Shown: piece after piece, positions 60,137-64,000 of the stretch
Layout: every line of letters begins with the position of its first letter
Numbering within the stretch: the first letter of the stretch is position 1
DNA from: Aldrovandia affinis
Lineage: Eukaryota; Chordata; Actinopteri; Notacanthiformes; Halosauridae
Direction of reading: 5' to 3'
Length of the DNA stretch: 64,000 nucleotides
NCBI GenBank assembly: GCA_029706075.1
Contig: JAINUG010000197.1
Coordinates: 845,009-909,008 of the forward strand
The notes under the pieces: model-generated
What the model saw: only the letters and a program-made list of their open reading frames with translations
Database searches by the model: none
Told to the model about the DNA's origin: nothing
Translations under genes and position numbers: made by a program

Positions 60137-60492
60137 TTATTCCCCCCCGTTTTTCTCCCAATTTGGTTGCCAATTATACCATCTATTTCTTTTGAATCGC
60201 CCTCCACGAACCTGCTGCCCATCACTACAGGGCAAGCTAATTCCCTGAGGCTGTGAATGATCCACCTCTTCTGAGACGGAACTCGCCCACCGACTTTCTA
60301 GAGACACCCTTCAAGCTTCTCGGCGAACTCGTGAAGGCTCACCCTCTCCCTCCCCCCGGGGCAGACAGCCAATCACTGCCCCCAATCGGCGCTCCCGGCC
60401 AGAGCCGGACTGACGCAGCCAGGTTTCGAGCTGCAGCTGCAGCTTGCATTTTGGGTGCAATGCTTTGATCGTTACACTACCCGAGGTCCCAA
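60137..60492 (-). repeat. Full-length tRNA-derived SINE, minus strand
   Basis: Minus-strand order: head GACCTCGGGTAGTGTAACGA, body CTCTGGCCGGGAGCGCCGAT, CCTCAGGGAATTAGC, GGCGATTCAAAAGAAATAGA, and tail TATAATTGGCAACCAAATTG then GGGAGAAAAACG. ACAAACCAC and ACAAGCCAC at the two flanks may be a decayed target duplication. This is the best reference copy of the local SINE family. Confidence 0.75.
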
Positions 60493-61224
60493 CAAGCCAC
60501 TTTTTGTGTCTTGCGAAAAAGGGGTGCATATCCAAAAATTTATATAACTAAATGAAACTAAGATTTTGGATACCTATTGTATCAATTGATGCACAGGTGG
60601 AACCACTTGTATGTGTGTTCTGTGATCATTCTGCTTCTATGCTCTGATGAAGGAGTTGACCTCTGAAATGCATCAGCTTTTTGCTTTTGGTTTAATATAT
60701 TTGCAAAGGCAGTTGCTGTCCAAAATTCTGTCTCCAAGGAAGTAGTAGTAAAATAAAGCTGACTTAGACCTTTTATCCTGTTTATTCACTGTTTTCTGCA
60801 ACAATAGGGGTGCAACTGTGAAACATTAATACTGCTGATTTAAATTTTAGTTGTGTCTTTGAATGTACTACCAGGAGTAAAATGATTTTGAGAGATTTTC
60901 TCTTGTCTTCTCTTTGCTTATGAAAAATAGTCCTAAGTTTAACTGCCCCCCTCCAGCCTTGTACATTTATTTTTAATAAAAAGGCATGCAATTAGTTTTA
61001 GCTTCATTATGCCATCAGCAAATAGCTGCTTAGCCTATTTTTAATCAATACATGCTTGCAGTCTGGATCCCTACCCTAATCATATCATGCACAAAGATAT
61101 TTTAGCTGTCGACTGCATGTTGCACATCAAGAAACATTAGACACTGAATACAGAATGTAGACAAAAATATATTTAATTGCTTGACAGCAATATTTTTATA
61201 TACATTGAAAGGACTTTGGAACCC

Positions 61225-61703
61225 ATAACTAAAGGCATGCATTTTTAACCACCTCTCCCAAGAAACTGCAGTTCCTTTCTGATCCTCAAGGTGTAGCTGT
61301 AGGCACTCTATTTTCAGTCATTAGTGGCAATTACTCAAATGAAAATGACCAATTATATACTTAAGTGCCAATCTGAGTGTTGGTGCAAGGGTGCAAGTGT
61401 ACAAATTGACGTTGTTTCAGAGAGGGGAGTTTCCTCCTATGGACAAGTTTGTACACCTCTACAACAAGCCATGGAAGAGGAAACAACAAATTAGCTGACA
61501 ATGATTAAATACAACACCAAAATATAAAATATTGTGGTCCCTTAATTGAATTTTTAAAATCAAGGCATCCCATAAATAATAATTTTGTTCTTTATATTTT
61601 TATTTTGCCTTTAGGCTGTCAAAAACAAATACAATTTTCCTTTTGTTTTTATATGTTTGTGTGGTTTAAAACTAGCCGGCCACTCATTTCAACATATCAG
61701 TTT
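61225..61703 (+). mobile_element. Deletion derivative of the hAT-like element
   Basis: The left half (61229-61450) matches the minus strand of 25240-24985. The right half (61500-61703) matches the minus strand of 22400-22165. The whole transposase region is absent, so this is a non-autonomous internal deletion of the same family. Confidence 0.8.
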
Positions 61704-61705
61704 AT

Positions 61706-61800
61706 TTCAGGGCTATTCAAATCCAGGCCTTGAGGTCCACAGTGTCTGCAGGTATTTGCTCCAACCACATACTACACCACCTGTACTACATCAGCCTAGC
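61706..61800. repeat. hAT-MITE half, CAGGGCTATTC end
   Basis: It starts CAGGGCTATTCAAATCCAGG then CCTTGAGGTCC, the terminus of a fish hAT-type MITE. The other end is not seen before the next MITE. Confidence 0.4.
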
Positions 61801-61815
61801 CTACTGCCAAACATA

Positions 61816-62559
61816 GGCCGTGTCCGAAACCGCTCACTCGTTCTCTATTCCCTATTCCCTATATAGTATATACTATATAGTGTACTATTTAGAGAACGAA
61901 AGTCGTGTTTTCGGAGACTACAACTGAACGTCATTTGCGTCAAAAAAAAAAGTGCAGGATATTCAGGTGACGCAAGCGGATGTGCTCAGTATCATAAACA
62001 AACCGAGCACTCATGGCGGCAGGTTTAAATGTGCTAAAGTTTTGATTTTCAAAGACGGGCAAAATTTTGTGTAAATGTAAATAAATGTAAGTAACGTTAA
62101 GCTAGCTACCTTTTCTGTATTTAACACGTTAATAGCCTGGCTTTTGTACGTAAGTTACCTCAGGAATAGCCTGGCTTTTGTACAAAAGCCAGGCTATTAA
62201 CGTGTTAAATACAGAAAAGGTAGCTAGCTTAACGTTACTTACATTTATACACAAAATTTGGGGCGGTAGACATTCCGGTCATTTCTGTCGCCGTCCCTGT
62301 ATTTCTTTCTGTCGCCATTATTTCCCCTTCTCTCCTTCGGTATGACACGACCGCATTGCATTGTGGTAGACGGGATCAATTCTAGGGTAAAGTAGGGTAC
62401 AGTCGATGTACACTACAATTCACGGTGAATTGTGGGTATTTTCTCGTTCCCTATTTAGTGTACGAAATTCACATTTTAGAATTCGTCGCACTCTACAAAA
62501 TGGCGTCCACACAAAATAGTGTACTAAATAGGGAATAGGGAGTGGTTTCGGACACGGCC
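61816..62559. mobile_element. 744-bp MITE with GGCCGTGTCCGAAACC ends and internal hairpin
   Basis: The ends GGCCGTGTCCGAAACC (61816) and its inverse (62544-62559) are flanked by ATA. Sub-terminal blocks (AATAGGGAATAGGGAGTGG) are also inverted. Inside, 62060-62155 and 62175-62260 form a near-perfect inverted repeat (TAACGTTAAGCTAGCTACCT on opposite strands). Confidence 0.8.
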
Positions 62560-62570
62560 ATAGTCTAGGT

Positions 62571-62773
62571 CAGGGGTGTCAAACTCATTCCATCGAGGGC
62601 CGAGTGTGTGCAGGTTTCTGTTGTAACCAATGCATTACACCAGGTGATTTCAATTAGGTTCCCTCCTTAGTTGAAGAAGTGAGCTAATTAGTTAAATCAC
62701 CTGGTGTAGTGCATTGGTTGCAACAAAAAGCTGCATACACTCGGCCCTCGATGGAATGAGTTTGACACCTGTG
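62571..62773. mobile_element. hAT-type hairpin MITE, second 203-bp copy
   Basis: It has the same length and sequence as 56841-57043 apart from scattered differences, with the right terminus slightly altered (CACCTGTG). The 8-bp duplication GTCTAGGT lies at 62563-62570 and 62774-62781. Confidence 0.9.
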
Positions 62774-62781
62774 GTCTAGGT

Positions 62782-63627
62782 GGAGAGATGGAGAAGGCCG
62801 TGCCCTAGTGTCTTATGGAGTGAGAAACTTTCCATACTGTCACCTCCTCAATGTGTTACCACCACTGTTATGCTGGTTATCCTTGATCAGGTGTGAATGG
62901 TTCGTAACTCTCATGGCTGCGTGTTTTCTTTGTCCCTCTCCTAATAGGTATGCTGCCATAGCTTACACCTGTTGGGGCTATTTGTATATTTCCTATGCTT
63001 GTGCTCCCCTGCTCTTACATAATGCTACTGGCTATAGCACTGTTCCCCCTTCCTGACTGCATGTTCTCTTCTCTGCCTCGGCCTCTGACTCGGGTGCACC
63101 TACCCCCGAGCCCTAGATCCTGCGAGAAGTGTGAGCTGCCCCCATCAACTCTCACCCCCACGCCAACCCCAGTTCCTGGATCTGGACCCTCTCCACGTGG
63201 TTTAGCCCCCTAATGCACAAGCATGTTGATTCTTTCAAAAGCAGGGACTAAAGGACAAACACTGGATCTCCAAAACACCTCTACCCCTGATTGTCACAGT
63301 GAATCTGCTCTACTCCACAGCTTTGAGTGAAGAACTATAAATACTCTGAATTGTGTGCATCTGTTGCAACTTCATTTCAGTTAGAGTTGGCTCAGTTCTC
63401 CAGTCTAGTGAATTGATATTTCAAAGTCTGTTAACTTCACAGCAGCATGCTACTTCTCCTCTCAATCAGCAGGTTTCCAACCTGTCAGAGACTTGACAAA
63501 GTTGTAGTCCGTGGGTCATCAATTTTTAGCACTATACAAAGGCTATCCTCAGTTGCAAGACTAGACCTAGGCACCGTTTACCAACTAAATACTATCTGAC
63601 AAAAACTCAAAGAGTGTTTCACAAGCA
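62782..63627. other. Unassigned stretch before tRNA-Gly
   Basis: A proline-rich open frame at 62995-63213 has no recognisable domain and no splice context. AATGCACAAGCATGTTGATT followed by a T-rich block (63212-63244) recurs at 63746-63778. Confidence 0.4.
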
Positions 63628-63698
63628 GCGCCAGTAGTGTAGGGGTATCATCCAAGATTCCCATTCTTGTGACCCGGGTTCGATTCCCGGCTGGCGCA
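63628..63698 (+). tRNA. tRNA-Gly(CCC)
   Basis: The acceptor stem GCGCCAG pairs with CTGGCGC, followed by discriminator A. D arm GTGTAGGGGTATCAT. The anticodon stem AAGAT/ATTCTT region holds CCC at 63660-63662. T arm GGGTTCGATTCCCGG has an intact box B (GGTTCGATTCC). Length is 71, normal for eukaryotic tRNA-Gly. There is no intron. Against the usual vertebrate tRNA-Gly, the acceptor stem has matched changes on both sides, so pairing is kept. The downstream T-run (near 63760) is far, so the Pol III terminator is uncertain. Confidence 0.93.
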
Positions 63699-64000
63699 TT
63701 AGGGGTTCTGTGTCGTTGGAATAGCAGAGATGAGCTATTTTCAAATGCACAAGCATGTTGATTTTTTCAAAAGCAGCAGAAAGCTGATTATGGCTTTCAG
63801 GTCCTTTTGATTTGGTGTCACACATTCACAAGGATATCTGGACTAACCTCCATCTTCACAACTCTATTCTGGTTTGTGACCTTCATCCATTCAATTATTC
63901 AATGTTCATTCCACATACTGACCATACCCCTTTTACATTGACGCACCCATTTCCCTAATGATCTGTTGGCCGTAACATTAGTTCTCTGCATGATGAGCAC

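Noticed and set aside
1..64000. CRISPR arrays, riboswitches or bacterial-style operons
   Set aside because: The window is clearly vertebrate nuclear DNA; the regular repeats seen are minisatellites without spacer structure.

Overview
This window is nuclear DNA of a ray-finned fish, most likely a teleost. The evidence is spliced vertebrate genes with consensus GT-AG introns, very dense Tc1/mariner, hAT, piggyBac-like, L2 and tRNA-SINE repeats, and a SINE tail of the type known from eel UnaL2/UnaSINE1. The exact species cannot be read from the sequence; an eel-like lineage is only a guess.

Three protein-coding genes can be reconstructed exon by exon. (1) 2983-13727, plus strand: the 3' part of TACC3, a spindle-microtubule coiled-coil protein. 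Ten exons are visible in one unbroken frame, and the 5' exons lie off the left edge. (2) 30013-18042, minus strand: ELMOD2, an ELMO-domain GTPase-activating protein for Arf-family GTPases. Eight coding exons give 298 codons. TACC3 and ELMOD2 converge tail to tail across about 4.3 kb of SINE-rich DNA. (3) 42583-58625, plus strand: CHMP3 (VPS24), an ESCRT-III subunit. Six exons give 219 codons. A tRNA-Gly(CCC) gene lies at 63628-63698. The genes are unrelated in function; no operon-like cooperation is implied.

Most of the rest is mobile DNA. An intact single-ORF DNA transposon (39105-41826, 598 codons, perfect 36-bp inverted ends, AATT target duplication) lies between ELMOD2 and CHMP3 and is the best candidate for an under-described active system. 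TACC3 introns hold a minisatellite, several MITEs and a 1.1-kb element with inverted ends that still carries the first exon of a SWIM-type-like protein. ELMOD2 introns hold a hAT copy with a Tc1 nested inside it, a second Tc1 beside it, an 878-bp MITE and a piggyBac-like element inserted in another repeat. Between ELMOD2 and CHMP3 there is also a pile of gypsy, L2 and L1/Tx1-like fragments. CHMP3 introns hold an L2 copy with a 17-bp target duplication and a solo LTR split by a near-intact Tc1. The right end carries further hAT relatives, MITEs and SINEs.

Three gene-level oddities stand out: the ELMOD2 exon-1 donor sits in the first unit of a 39-bp (13-codon) minisatellite, and both TACC3 exon 9 and CHMP3 exon 6 have partial tandem copies of their 3' splice-site region.
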